A stretch of 64,000 nt of DNA from CAZGUX01 sp046160045 (lineage in GTDB: Bacteria > Acidobacteriota > Terriglobia > Bryobacterales > Bryobacteraceae): positions 5,730 to 69,729 of the forward strand of contig JBJXGR010000329.1 in the NCBI GenBank assembly GCA_046160045.1, read 5' to 3'. The notes beneath the pieces are model-generated. The model did no database searches and had not been told where the DNA came from. It was given only the letters and a program-made list of their open reading frames with translations. The first letter of the stretch is position 1, and the number at the start of each line of letters is the position of its first letter. Positions 49,044 to 57,516 of the stretch are shown here, piece by piece. Made by a program: the position numbers and the translations under genes.

Positions 49044-49811
49044 ATGTTTGAGCAGACGTTCGTAGACGGGGTAGGAAAGACGAACACGCCGTGGACGATC
49101 ATGGTGTCGTTCCTCGGGCAAATGGGACTGATTGGCGTGATGATCCTGATTCCGCTGATCTTTACGGAAACACTTAAGATCAACCAGTTAAGTGCGGTCT
49201 TTCTGGCGCCGCCGCCTCCACCGCCGCCGCCGCCGCCCCCACCGGCCGCTCCGGTGAAAGTGGTGAAGGTGATTCCCCGTCAGTTTGACGCGGGCAAATT
49301 GCTGCAGCCAAAACAGATTCCTAAAGATATCGCGATGATCAAGGAAGAGGAACTTCCTCCCGCTTCCGGCGTGCAGGGCGTAGTCGGTGGCGTTCCGGGT
49401 GGCGTTCCCGGAGGCGTTACCGGCGGCGTGATTGGCGGCATTATCGGCGGACTGCCGTCCGCGGCCCCGCCGCCTCCTCCCCCTCCGGTCAAGACCGAAG
49501 CGCCCAAGCCGGCCGCCCCGCAGCGTATCCGCGTGGGCGGTAATGTGCAAAGCGCGAAGTTAGTCCGATCGCCCAAACCACTTTATCCGCCGTTGGCGAA
49601 ACAGGCCCGCATTCAGGGAACGGTCCGGCTGAATGCGATCATCGGCAAAGACGGCACGATTCAGAACCTCCAGGCCGCGAGCGGGCACCCTCTGTTGGTT
49701 CCCTCCGCGATGGACGCCGTTCGGCAGTGGCTGTACCAGCCCACCTTGCTCAATGGCGAACCCGTGGAGGTCGTTACCGTGATTGATGTCAACTTTACGT
49801 TGAGTCAGTAG
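49044..49811 (+). CDS. TonB-family energy transducer
   Basis: A 255-residue TonB-like protein. It has a short cytoplasmic part, one membrane helix (SFLGQMGLIGVMILIPLIF), a run of about twelve prolines, a glycine/valine repeat region (GVPGGVPGGVTGGVIGG), a second proline stretch, and a C-terminal TonB domain with LYPPLAKQARIQGTVRLNAI and ending VEVVTVIDVNFTLS. It passes proton-motive energy from ExbBD to outer-membrane receptors. Next come exbB, two exbD genes and a TPR lipoprotein, a full energisation cluster. Confidence 0.93.
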   Translation: MFEQTFVDGVGKTNTPWTIMVSFLGQMGLIGVMILIPLIFTETLKINQLSAVFLAPPPPPPPPPPPPAAPVKVVKVIPRQFDAGKLLQPKQIPKDIAMIKEEELPPASGVQGVVGGVPGGVPGGVTGGVIGGIIGGLPSAAPPPPPPPVKTEAPKPAAPQRIRVGGNVQSAKLVRSPKPLYPPLAKQARIQGTVRLNAIIGKDGTIQNLQAASGHPLLVPSAMDAVRQWLYQPTLLNGEPVEVVTVIDVNFTLSQ

Positions 49812-49879
49812 TTCCAGGGCCGCGGGTCATTCCGCACTTGCGGCCCTAGTCAGTAAATCAACTCGCAGGAGATTGGAGA

Positions 49880-50626
49880 ATGCTTTTCTTACAGGTTCAG
49901 TTGTGGTCGTTTCTGTTTATGCTCCAGGAGGGGGCTGCGGTCGGATGGGACCCTCGCTCTCTTTGGAACCAGATGGGCTGGATGGCCAAAGCAGTCGTCG
50001 TCATTCTGTTTCTGATGTCGGCTTGGTCCATCGGCGTGATGATTGATCGTCTGCTGGCATTCAGTGCGGCGCGCAAGCAGTCGCGAGCTTTTGCCCCAGC
50101 AGTCGCCGGCGCTCTTCGCGAGGGCCGGTTGGATGAAGCGATCAAGATTGCCGATCGCTTCAAGAAGAGCCACTTGGCGAAAGTCGTCGTGGCCGGGTTA
50201 CAGGAGTTCCAGGCGCACCAGATGAGCAATGACATCTCGGGTGAAGAGATCGAGGCTTCGAAGCGCGCCCTGGAGCGCGCCGAAGCGATCGTGCAGGCTG
50301 AATTGAAGCGTGGAACCCCAAGCTTGGCGACCATCGGATCCACGGGTCCGTTCGTCGGTCTGTTCGGCACCACGGTCGGCATCATCAACGCCTTCAAGGG
50401 CATCTCGACGGAGAAGTCGACCGGCCTTGGTGCGGTTGCCGGCGGTATTTCCGAAGCCCTCGTGACGACCGCTATCGGTTTGTTCGTCGCCATTCCCGCG
50501 GTCTGGATGTACAACTACTTCACCGGACGCGTGGAGTCGTTCACGGTCGAGATGGATAACTCCAGCTCCGAGCTGATCGACTACTTCATCAAGCGTTCGC
50601 AGCAGAAGCAGGGGGCGCGCAAGTAA
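49880..50626 (+). CDS. exbB: ExbB/TolQ-type proton channel subunit
   Basis: A 248-residue membrane protein with three helices: one near the N-terminus (AKAVVVILFLMSAWSIGVMI) and two later ones. The MotA/TolQ/ExbB signature is LATIGSTGPFVGLFGTTVGI, then INAFKGIS and GISEALVTTAIGLFVAIPAV. With ExbD it forms the proton channel that powers TonB. A ribosome-binding site AGGAGA is present upstream. It lies between tonB and the first exbD gene. Confidence 0.93.
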   Translation: MLFLQVQLWSFLFMLQEGAAVGWDPRSLWNQMGWMAKAVVVILFLMSAWSIGVMIDRLLAFSAARKQSRAFAPAVAGALREGRLDEAIKIADRFKKSHLAKVVVAGLQEFQAHQMSNDISGEEIEASKRALERAEAIVQAELKRGTPSLATIGSTGPFVGLFGTTVGIINAFKGISTEKSTGLGAVAGGISEALVTTAIGLFVAIPAVWMYNYFTGRVESFTVEMDNSSSELIDYFIKRSQQKQGARK

Positions 50627-50728
50627 GTTTGCGATCGAGATCGATTCCGGCGAGTTGATTGAGGGGCGGGCCAGCCCAACGGTTCGGCCCGCTGCTCAGG
50701 CGAAAACCCCCGGTTCGAGGAGGGTGAG

Positions 50729-51193
50729 ATGGCAAAGAAAGGTAGTGTTCCCGTCGTAGTCTCCGAGATCAACGTCACCCCCATGGTCGACGTGATGCTC
50801 GTTCTGCTGATCATCTTCATGGTCATCACGCCGATGTTGTCAAAAGGCAAGACTGTGGATATGGTCCGCACAAGGAACCCCATTGCCATGCAGGCCGCCG
50901 ACAAGGAAGACGCGGTGGTTGTGGCGGTGACTCGCGACGGGAAAGTCTTTTTGGGCAACACGCAGACGATGCCTGACCAGCTTCCGGCCAAGGTGCGGGA
51001 CTTGCTCACCAACCGGCTGGATAAAACCTGCTATGTCAAGTCCGACTCCCGTGCCAAGTACGAAGTCGTGGTCGATGTGGTCAACAACATGCGAGCAGCC
51101 GGAGTTGACCAACTCGGATTGCTGACGGAACAGGTTCAGGACAGGAGCACGGCAGCCGCCGACGAAGCCGCCAAGAAGAAGAAGGAGGAGTAG
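50729..51193 (+). CDS. exbD: ExbD/TolR-type subunit 1
   Basis: A 154-residue protein with a short N-terminus, a membrane helix holding the conserved Asp in INVTPMVDVMLVLLIIFMVI, and a periplasmic domain (TVDMVRTRNPIAMQAADKED to KVRDLLTNRLDKTCYVKSDS). The Asp carries protons. A Lys/Glu tail ends the protein. The first of two adjacent exbD genes; paired copies are usual in Acidobacteria. GAGGAGG precedes the ATG. Confidence 0.92.
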   Translation: MAKKGSVPVVVSEINVTPMVDVMLVLLIIFMVITPMLSKGKTVDMVRTRNPIAMQAADKEDAVVVAVTRDGKVFLGNTQTMPDQLPAKVRDLLTNRLDKTCYVKSDSRAKYEVVVDVVNNMRAAGVDQLGLLTEQVQDRSTAAADEAAKKKKEE

Positions 51194-51269
51194 GCGCGGC
51201 GGTCCGGCGGGGAAATGGCGCTCGAACCCAAATGAGCGGGCGCATCTGGCAAAAAAAGGAGTACTTCTT

Positions 51270-51692
51270 ATGTCAATGGCAGTTGGCGGGACCGGCGGCC
51301 CCAAATCAGATATCAACATGACGCCGATGATCGACATTCTGCTGGTTTTGATCATCATCTTCATGGTCATTACGCCTTTGACCCCGAAGGGTCTGGAAAC
51401 CTTGGTTCCGCAGCCGCCGCCGCCGAATCAACAGGCGGAGCAGGATCAGCGGACCGTGGTCGTGGTCATCAACAAGGACAAGTCGATGATGATCAATACC
51501 GAGCCCACCACTTTGGACACGATGGGCAAGCGGCTCGAAGATATTTTCAAAACCCGCGCCGAGCGCGTGATGTTTGTCAAGGGTGATCCCGACCTCGAGT
51601 TTGAGTCGGTCGCGAAAGTCATCGATGTCGCGAAGGGGGTGGGTATGGACAAGGTCGGCCTGATGACCCCATTGATGGAGGCTGGCCAGTAA
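51270..51692 (+). CDS. exbD: ExbD/TolR-type subunit 2
   Basis: A 140-residue second ExbD. The membrane helix again has the conserved Asp: INMTPMIDILLVLIIIFMVI. The periplasmic part (GLETLVPQPPPPNQQAEQDQ to RAERVMFVKGDPDLEFESVA) differs from the first copy. The two may form a heterodimer in the channel. AAAGGAG lies about ten bases upstream. Its stop codon shares one base with the next start (TAATG). Confidence 0.92.
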   Translation: MSMAVGGTGGPKSDINMTPMIDILLVLIIIFMVITPLTPKGLETLVPQPPPPNQQAEQDQRTVVVVINKDKSMMINTEPTTLDTMGKRLEDIFKTRAERVMFVKGDPDLEFESVAKVIDVAKGVGMDKVGLMTPLMEAGQ

Positions 51693-52504
51693 TGAAACCG
51701 AACACAGCCGTTTTTCTGATCGCCGCCGCGGCTGCTGCGCTGGTATCTACCGGCTGTAGTCAGCTCAAGGCGCGGGACAACCTGAACAAGGGAGTCCAGG
51801 CGTATCGGCAGGCGAAATTTCCTGAAGCGGTCGCTTACTTCCAAAAGGCAGTGGAGCTCGACCCATCCTTCTCGACCACCCATCTCTATCTGGCCTCCGC
51901 CTACATGAGCCAGTACATTCCGGGCGCCGAGTCGGAAGAGAACGTGCAAATGGCGAAGAACGCCTACGATACGTTTCAACACGTGCTCAAACTGGACTCG
52001 AAGAACGAACTGGCCACTGCATCGATCGCGTCTCTGTTCTTCAACCAGAAGAAACTGGATGACGCGGCTGAGTGGAACCGTAAGCTGATCGCGATCAATC
52101 CCAACAGCAAGGAAGCCTACTACACGCTGGGCGTCATTGCCTGGACCAAGTGGCTCCAGCCCGATCGTGAAGCGCGCAACAAGATGAACATGAAACCGGA
52201 GGACCCCGGTCCGCTGAAGGACAAGAAGGTCCGCGAAGAGCTTCGCGCGCAGTTCATGCCGACCCTCGATGACGGGATCAAGCAGATGCAGAAGGCCCTC
52301 GACATCGACAAGGAGTATGACGAAGCGATGGCTTATATGAACCTCCTGATCCGCTATCGCGCGGACTTGGTGGATACCCCGGAAGAATACAAGAAGGAAG
52401 TCGAAGTCGCCGACGGTTGGGTCGAGAAGGCTCTGCAGACCAAGAAGATCAAGGCCGAACGCCAGCCTGCCGCGGGCGGCATCGTCCTCGATCAGACCAA
52501 GTAA
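51692..52504 (+). CDS. TPR-repeat lipoprotein
   Basis: A 270-residue exported lipoprotein with a lipobox ending STGC near residue 22. Several TPR repeats follow (LNKGVQAYRQAKFPEAVAYF, QKAVELDPSFSTTHLYLASA, YDTFQHVLKLDSKNELATAS, LDDAAEWNRKLIAINPNSKE and a late DKEYDEAMAYMNLLIRY). It closes the TonB-ExbBDD operon and may scaffold the complex or its substrates in the periplasm. A strong terminator follows. Confidence 0.9.
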   Translation: MKPNTAVFLIAAAAAALVSTGCSQLKARDNLNKGVQAYRQAKFPEAVAYFQKAVELDPSFSTTHLYLASAYMSQYIPGAESEENVQMAKNAYDTFQHVLKLDSKNELATASIASLFFNQKKLDDAAEWNRKLIAINPNSKEAYYTLGVIAWTKWLQPDREARNKMNMKPEDPGPLKDKKVREELRAQFMPTLDDGIKQMQKALDIDKEYDEAMAYMNLLIRYRADLVDTPEEYKKEVEVADGWVEKALQTKKIKAERQPAAGGIVLDQTK

Positions 52505-52531
52505 GACCTCTCGCGCTACGCCGCGAACGGG

Positions 52532-52569
52532 AGAGCGCCACAGCTTGTTGTGGCGCTCTTCGTTTTTGT
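52532..52569 (+). terminator. Intrinsic terminator of the TonB/ExbBD operon
   Basis: AGAGCGCCACA and TGTGGCGCTCT form a perfect 11-bp stem with a 6-base loop, followed by TCGTTTTTGTT. Confidence 0.9.
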
Positions 52570-52620
52570 TGCCGGACATCGAGAGCCCGCTCCCGTCCGG
52601 CGTTGCGGTCGAATCCTTCC

Positions 52621-52626
52621 TACAAT
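52621..52626 (+). promoter_or_regulatory. -10 element of rel
   Basis: TACAAT ends nine bases before the GTG at 52636, giving a leader of two or three bases at most. Confidence 0.5.
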
Positions 52627-52635
52627 AGAAGAACA

Positions 52636-54849
52636 GTGTCCCCTCCAGTCGCGCCGAACGATCTCGCTGTCTGCGATGTCCTCCATGAGGAATTGCTGCA
52701 GAAGGTCCGTGAGTCGCGCCCCAAGGAAGACCTCGCTCCTATCGACAAGTCGTATCGATTCGCCAACCAGATCCACGTCGGCCAAAAGCGCGACTCGGGC
52801 GAACCCTACATGGTTCACCCGCTGTCGGTCGCGATCATCCTGGCCGACATGCGCATCGATCTTGTCTCCATCCAGGCCGCCCTGCTCCATGACGTGATCG
52901 AAGATACCCAGGTGAGCGTCGCCGACGTCCGGCGGGAGTTTGGGGAGGAGGTCGCCCGCGTCGTGGATGGCGTCACCAAGCTGACCAAGCTCGACTTCCA
53001 CTCCGCCGAGGACCGCCAGGCCGAGACCTACCGCAAGATGCTGCTCGCCATGGTCAGCGACATTCGCGTGATCCTGGTGAAACTGGCGGACCGCCTGCAC
53101 AACATGCGGACGCTGCATTTCCTGTCTCCTCAAAGGCAGGAGCGGATTGCCCGCGAGACCCTGGAAATTTACGCCCCGATCGCGAACCGTCTCGGGATGG
53201 GAAAGATGCGTGGCGAGCTGGAAGATCTTTCCTTTCGCTATCTCGAGACCGAGGCCTTTACCGAGATCGCTCGCGAGATCGAGGCCAGGAAGCACTCGAA
53301 CGAAGAGACGCTGACGGAAATCAGGCAGAAGGTCGAGGCCGAACTGCGGCGCGAGGGGATTCCCGCCAAGGTGGAAGCTCGTGTCAAGCGTGCCTATTCC
53401 GTCTATCAAAAGCTGAAGCGCCAGAGGATCGGCGTCGATCAGGTATACGATCTGTTGGCTCTGCGGATTGTCACCGATTCGGTGAAGAACTGCTACGCGG
53501 CGCTCGGGGTGATCCATAACGAATGGCACCCGATCCCCGGGAGAATCAAGGATTTCATCGCGATTCCACGGCCCAACCTCTACCAGTCCCTCCACACGTC
53601 GGTCATGGGGCCTCAGGGGCAGCCGTTTGAGGTCCAGATCCGCACCGAGCAAATGCATCGCGTCGCGGAAGACGGCATCGCGGCGCACTGGAAGTATAAG
53701 GAAGGCCGCCACGGGGCGGTGGAAGAGGATCAGAGGATCGGCTGGCTGCGCCAGCTCGTGGAGTGGCAGCGCGAGATGCAGGACCCGGGCGAGTTTATGT
53801 CCACCCTCAAGGTGGATCTCTATCCGGAGGAAGTTTACACCTTTACGCCTCGCGGACGCGTGATCGTGCTGCCCCGCGATGGGACGCCCATCGACTTCGC
53901 CTACGCCATCCACTCCGATGTCGGCAATACGTGTGTTGGGGCCAAGGTGAACGGCCGCATCGTCACCCTGCGATACTCCCTGCGCAATGGCGATATCGTC
54001 GAGATCCTGACGCAACCCCATCACCAGCCGTCGAAAGACTGGCTCTCGATCGTCAAGACCTCTCGCGCCCGAAACAAGATCAAGCATTTCATCAATCAGG
54101 CCGCCCGCGCACAGGCTCTCGAGATCGGACAGAAGTATCTGGAAAAAGAGGCGCGCCGGTTCGGGGTCCAACTGGGCCGGATTCCCAGGAGCCAACTGGA
54201 GAGCGTCGCGGCGGACTACGGCTATTCGAGAATCGACGATCTGTACGCCGCCCTCGGGTACGGGAGGTTCTCCGCCCGGCAGGTGTTGCAGAAAGTGGCT
54301 CCCGATTCGGTGCCCTCCGAGCCTGTGATCGAAAAGCCCCAGACGTCTGAATCGTCGCCTGCCGGCGCTCCGGGTCCGGTCAGCGTTGGCGACGCCGATC
54401 TCACGATTCAGGTGAGGGGAGCCGCCGATCTCCTGATCTATCGGGCGCGGTGCTGCAATCCGATTCGGGGCGAAGCCATCGTCGGTTACGTCACTCGCGG
54501 CAAAGGCATCGCGGTCCACTCCCGGAATTGCCCCAATGTGCAGAATCTGTTGTACGAGTCGGAACGTAAGATTGATGTAGACTGGGCGCGAAGCGCTTCC
54601 GAGCCCTTCCCCGTGAAACTGGTGGTTCACACCAACGACCAGCCCGGTTTGCTCAATCAGCTGACGTCGATTCTCTCGAACGAAAACACCAACATCCGGA
54701 ATCTCGAGGCCCGGACCGAGACCGGCAGCGGCGATGGCGCCGTCATCGAGATGACGGTGGATGTCAAGGACCAGAAGCAGCTTGAAAAGCTGCTTGGGGC
54801 CATGAGGCGGCTGTCCGGCGTCCGTGACGTCGAACGTCTGATTCACTAG
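52636..54849 (+). CDS. rel: Bifunctional (p)ppGpp synthetase/hydrolase Rel
   Basis: A 737-residue Rel/SpoT enzyme controlling the stringent response. The HD hydrolase part is intact (ALLHDVIEDTQVS near residue 84, with the zinc/manganese His residues of YMVHPLSVAIILADM). The synthetase part shows VYDLLALRIVTDSVKNCYAA, LYQSLHTSVMGPQGQPFEVQ and IRTEQMHRVAEDGIAAHWKY. A TGS domain (TPRGRVIVLPRDGTPIDFAY) and a C-terminal ACT domain (VKLVVHTNDQPGLLNQLTSI) follow. Both activities seem possible. I set the start at the GTG 52636 on the promoter position; longer frames run into the preceding terminator. Confidence 0.95.
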   Translation: MSPPVAPNDLAVCDVLHEELLQKVRESRPKEDLAPIDKSYRFANQIHVGQKRDSGEPYMVHPLSVAIILADMRIDLVSIQAALLHDVIEDTQVSVADVRREFGEEVARVVDGVTKLTKLDFHSAEDRQAETYRKMLLAMVSDIRVILVKLADRLHNMRTLHFLSPQRQERIARETLEIYAPIANRLGMGKMRGELEDLSFRYLETEAFTEIAREIEARKHSNEETLTEIRQKVEAELRREGIPAKVEARVKRAYSVYQKLKRQRIGVDQVYDLLALRIVTDSVKNCYAALGVIHNEWHPIPGRIKDFIAIPRPNLYQSLHTSVMGPQGQPFEVQIRTEQMHRVAEDGIAAHWKYKEGRHGAVEEDQRIGWLRQLVEWQREMQDPGEFMSTLKVDLYPEEVYTFTPRGRVIVLPRDGTPIDFAYAIHSDVGNTCVGAKVNGRIVTLRYSLRNGDIVEILTQPHHQPSKDWLSIVKTSRARNKIKHFINQAARAQALEIGQKYLEKEARRFGVQLGRIPRSQLESVAADYGYSRIDDLYAALGYGRFSARQVLQKVAPDSVPSEPVIEKPQTSESSPAGAPGPVSVGDADLTIQVRGAADLLIYRARCCNPIRGEAIVGYVTRGKGIAVHSRNCPNVQNLLYESERKIDVDWARSASEPFPVKLVVHTNDQPGLLNQLTSILSNENTNIRNLEARTETGSGDGAVIEMTVDVKDQKQLEKLLGAMRRLSGVRDVERLIH

Positions 54850-54864
54850 TTATTTTTTGCGGCC

Positions 54865-55233
54865 ATGATCACCGGGAAGAAAAGCGGAGCGCCTACGGAT
54901 CCCGAGCACATTTCGATCTCCAAATCGAAAGGGATCCAAATCGACTGGAAGGATGGCCATCGCAGCGAATATGGCTTGCGATACCTCCGTCATCATTGCC
55001 CTTGCGCGAACTGTACCGGGAGTCACGGCACGCCGCCCCAGGCCCTGCCGCTGACTCCGTCGCCCTTTCAGTTATATCAGCCCGCCCTCAAGATGACATC
55101 GGTGGAGCCCGTCGGGAATTACGCAGTACGAATTCTCTGGAACGACGGGCATAGTTCGGGAATCTATTCGTACGATCATTTCCGGAAGATCTGTCCCTGT
55201 CCCGCTTGTCAGGGCGGCGCCCCTCCGCCGTAG
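54865..55233 (+). CDS. DUF971-domain protein
   Basis: A 122-residue small protein with the DUF971 pattern: ISISKSKGIQIDWKDGHRSE, YGLRYLRHHCPCANCTG and VEPVGNYAVRILWNDGHSSG, IYSYDHFRKICPCPACQGG. The two CPC/CPxC cysteine groups could bind a metal. DUF971 (gamma-butyrobetaine hydroxylase-like N-terminal) domains occur alone or fused to iron-sulfur carrier or dioxygenase proteins; role unknown here. It lies 15 bases after rel. Confidence 0.88.
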   Translation: MITGKKSGAPTDPEHISISKSKGIQIDWKDGHRSEYGLRYLRHHCPCANCTGSHGTPPQALPLTPSPFQLYQPALKMTSVEPVGNYAVRILWNDGHSSGIYSYDHFRKICPCPACQGGAPPP

Positions 55234-55264
55234 AGCATTTTTTGAGATAATCAAAAACCCGGTC

Positions 55265-55687
55265 ATGAGTTTTAGCGACAATCTGGAGAACACCCTGAAG
55301 AACCTGGAAGCGAGAGGAGAACGCGAGACGCCCCGCGGGCGAAAAGCGAAGCGGGCCGCCGCCCTGCCCGTGGAGAACCTCCGAACGGCGAGGTTCACTT
55401 CCGAATTGCTGAGCGCGGCGACGCGGATTGGTCACGGGATCCGCACCAAGGTGCACATCGCGTGGATCGGCCCGATGCTACGGCTGGATGCTCGCGAGCA
55501 CCGCCTGGAACTGCGGCCGTCCGGGGAGGGAGTCATCGCCCACTTCCTGATCAGTGGAACCGAGAAGGCCAAAGAGCGAATCGATCTGAACGGAAAGGCG
55601 GAGACTCTGGCCAGGCGTTGGCTGGACTCGGTAGGGCCGCCGCCCCCGCCCCCGCCGTTCCCGGTGGATCTTTCGGACGATCAGTAG
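55265..55687 (+). CDS. Hypothetical protein with proline run near the end
   Basis: A 140-residue soluble protein. N-terminal half: MSFSDNLENTLKNLEARGER and a basic stretch; middle: FTSELLSAATRIGHGIRTKV and LRLDAREHRLELRPSGEGVI. A run of seven or eight prolines precedes the last ten residues. I do not recognise a family. It starts 31 bases after the DUF971 gene and ends before a bidirectional terminator. Confidence 0.65.
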   Translation: MSFSDNLENTLKNLEARGERETPRGRKAKRAAALPVENLRTARFTSELLSAATRIGHGIRTKVHIAWIGPMLRLDAREHRLELRPSGEGVIAHFLISGTEKAKERIDLNGKAETLARRWLDSVGPPPPPPPFPVDLSDDQ

Positions 55688-55707
55688 CCTCTCGCCCAAA
55701 ATGAAGA

Positions 55708-55740
55708 AGGGCGGCCCCCAGGGCCGCCCTCTTTTCTTTG
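55708..55740. terminator. Bidirectional intrinsic terminator
   Basis: AGGGCGGCCC and GGGCCGCCCT form a perfect 10-bp stem with a 3-base loop, followed by CTTTTCTTT on the plus strand and by TTCTTCATTTT on the minus strand. It separates two converging genes. Confidence 0.9.
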
Positions 55741-55756
55741 CCGATGTCCCACCCGG

Positions 55757-56962
55757 TTACAGGAGCCTGAAGTTCACTTCGATGTGCGCGGCAACCACCA
55801 CCGGCTTTCCGTCCTTCAAACCGGGCTTGAAGCGCCACTTGTTGACGGCTTCGATGGCTTTCTCGTCCAAACCGAGCCCAATGCCCTTCACCACTTTGAT
55901 GTTCTTGGCCTTTCCGGCGGTGTCCACCTCAATGTAGAGGACGACCGTGCCGGAGTACTTGGCCTTCCGCGCTTCATCCGAGTATTCGGGGTCGACCTTG
56001 TAAAGGACGACCGGGGCCGACACGCCGCCGCCCACGCGGAACACTCCTCCACCGAAGCCTCCACCCTCACCTGGCCCATATCCTGCGCCCCTGCCCGGGC
56101 CGACACCGCCTCCGGAACCGGACCCGATTCCCCCGCCCGCCCCGGTACCGCTCGAGGGAGGTCCGATCTTCGCCAGCGGATCGCCGAACACGTTCATGTT
56201 CACGTTGGGAACCGGCGTATCCGGCGGAATGATCAACGTCGGCTCCATCACCAGCTTCGGCTCCGGATTATGGACCACAACCATCGGAGGCGTGAACTGT
56301 TTGGCCGAAAACTTCGGCAGCTTGCCCTTGCTGGCGGGTATTGGGGAACGGTCCCCGCCTCCACCTCCGCCGCCCATGGTCTTCGGCTTCGGAGGAGCTT
56401 GGGGAACATACGGCGCGATGTCGAGAGGCGTGAACAGAACCGCGTCTTTCATCTTCTCTTGGACGGCCTTGCTCGAGAGCACCGTAAACATCAGCAGAAC
56501 CACGCTTCCATGGATCGCCAGCGACATGGCGCCCGATCGCTTGTCCCGGCCATACAATCCCCAGATGTCTTTTACCGGTACCGGTTTGGACTCCAGTTCG
56601 AGCGGCGGCAGCTTTGGCGGAAAGAGGGTTTCCTGGATATTGCGGAGGAACGACTTCAGCCACGGCTCTTCCACCTCCCTCACTTCTACCGGTCGTGACT
56701 GCAGTTCCAGGGGTGGGAGCTTCGGCGGGTTGATCGTCTCACGAAGATTACGAACAAAACCCTTGAGCCAGGATTCTTCCCAATCCTTGACTGCAACCGG
56801 CCTCGACTGCAGTTCCAACGGCGGAAGCTTCTCCGGGAAAACAGTTTCCTTCAGGTTCCGGAGGAACGAGCCGAACCAGGGCTCCTTCATCATGAGGAGC
56901 CGGTCCAGATGATCATCCGGGTCAACGGGGCGACCGGGAACGGGATTCGTTAGTTCCGACAT
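55757..56962 (-). CDS. TonB-family protein with three cytoplasmic repeats
   Basis: A 401-residue TonB-like protein with an unusual front. Before the membrane helix (SLAIHGSVVLLMFTVLSS, near residue 150) the cytoplasmic part contains three repeats of about 38 residues. Each has PW, SF/GF-x-RN, ET, P-KLPPLEL and S-RP/KPV: PWFGSFLRNLKETVFPEKLP, SWLKGFVRNLRETINPPKLP and PWLKSFLRNIQETLFPPKLP. After the helix come a proline stretch, a glycine-rich linker and a C-terminal TonB domain (PEYSDEARKAKYSGTVVLYI, ending HIEVNFRLL). Transported substrate unknown. No ExbBD genes are adjacent. Confidence 0.88.
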   Translation of the reverse strand: MSELTNPVPGRPVDPDDHLDRLLMMKEPWFGSFLRNLKETVFPEKLPPLELQSRPVAVKDWEESWLKGFVRNLRETINPPKLPPLELQSRPVEVREVEEPWLKSFLRNIQETLFPPKLPPLELESKPVPVKDIWGLYGRDKRSGAMSLAIHGSVVLLMFTVLSSKAVQEKMKDAVLFTPLDIAPYVPQAPPKPKTMGGGGGGGDRSPIPASKGKLPKFSAKQFTPPMVVVHNPEPKLVMEPTLIIPPDTPVPNVNMNVFGDPLAKIGPPSSGTGAGGGIGSGSGGGVGPGRGAGYGPGEGGGFGGGVFRVGGGVSAPVVLYKVDPEYSDEARKAKYSGTVVLYIEVDTAGKAKNIKVVKGIGLGLDEKAIEAVNKWRFKPGLKDGKPVVVAAHIEVNFRLL

Positions 56963-57516
56963 TTTCGTGCACGGCTCCGTAAGGGAGCAACCGTCTCAGT
57001 GCACTCGACGCACCAGACTGCCGACAAGTTACCGGATTTGGAAGAGTCCGGCCAGCGCTTAGGGCTCAAAATGAGTGTAACACGATGTGTCAAACTGATT
57101 TGATGGCTCATCCTAGCCACGGGATGTAAAATTCGCCGGAGGTGGCTACTGTTTTTGGAATCGCTCTCCGGAGTGGCTTCCGGTCACAGGTGTGAGCACG
57201 AATCTCCGATCTTGCCGGTCCAGTACTCCTGCTTGGAACCAGTGGATCCTCAGACCCATTAGTGGTTGGGTGTGCAATGTTTGCGCTTCCTGTCGCGCCT
57301 CGCCTGACCCGCCCTTTTTCGAATTCGTGGAACTCGCAAAAAGCCGTTCACAACACTTTGAAATTTATTTTTGACCCATCGAATATGGATGACGGAAGGG
57401 CCTAACTGGATTCAAAACAAAACGTTACAAGAAATCTGGAAACCGGCGGTAAGGCCCCGGCGTAAGTCACGATGTCCAGTGTCGAATGAGACACTCGGGG
57501 CAGGAGATGGTGGTCC
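56963..57516. other. Gene-free 554-bp stretch between divergent genes
   Basis: It separates the divergent TonB-repeat and AAA-receiver genes and must hold both promoters. TAAAAT at about 57126-57131 and a TTGACA on the minus strand (about 57088-57093) are present but not paired at proper distances. Short open frames here have no good ribosome-binding sites. I see no convincing gene, repeat or RNA. Confidence 0.6.

Noticed and set aside
57192..57374. Plus-strand 60-residue open frame in the 554-bp gap
   Set aside because: No ribosome-binding site, biased composition and no family resemblance; likely non-coding.
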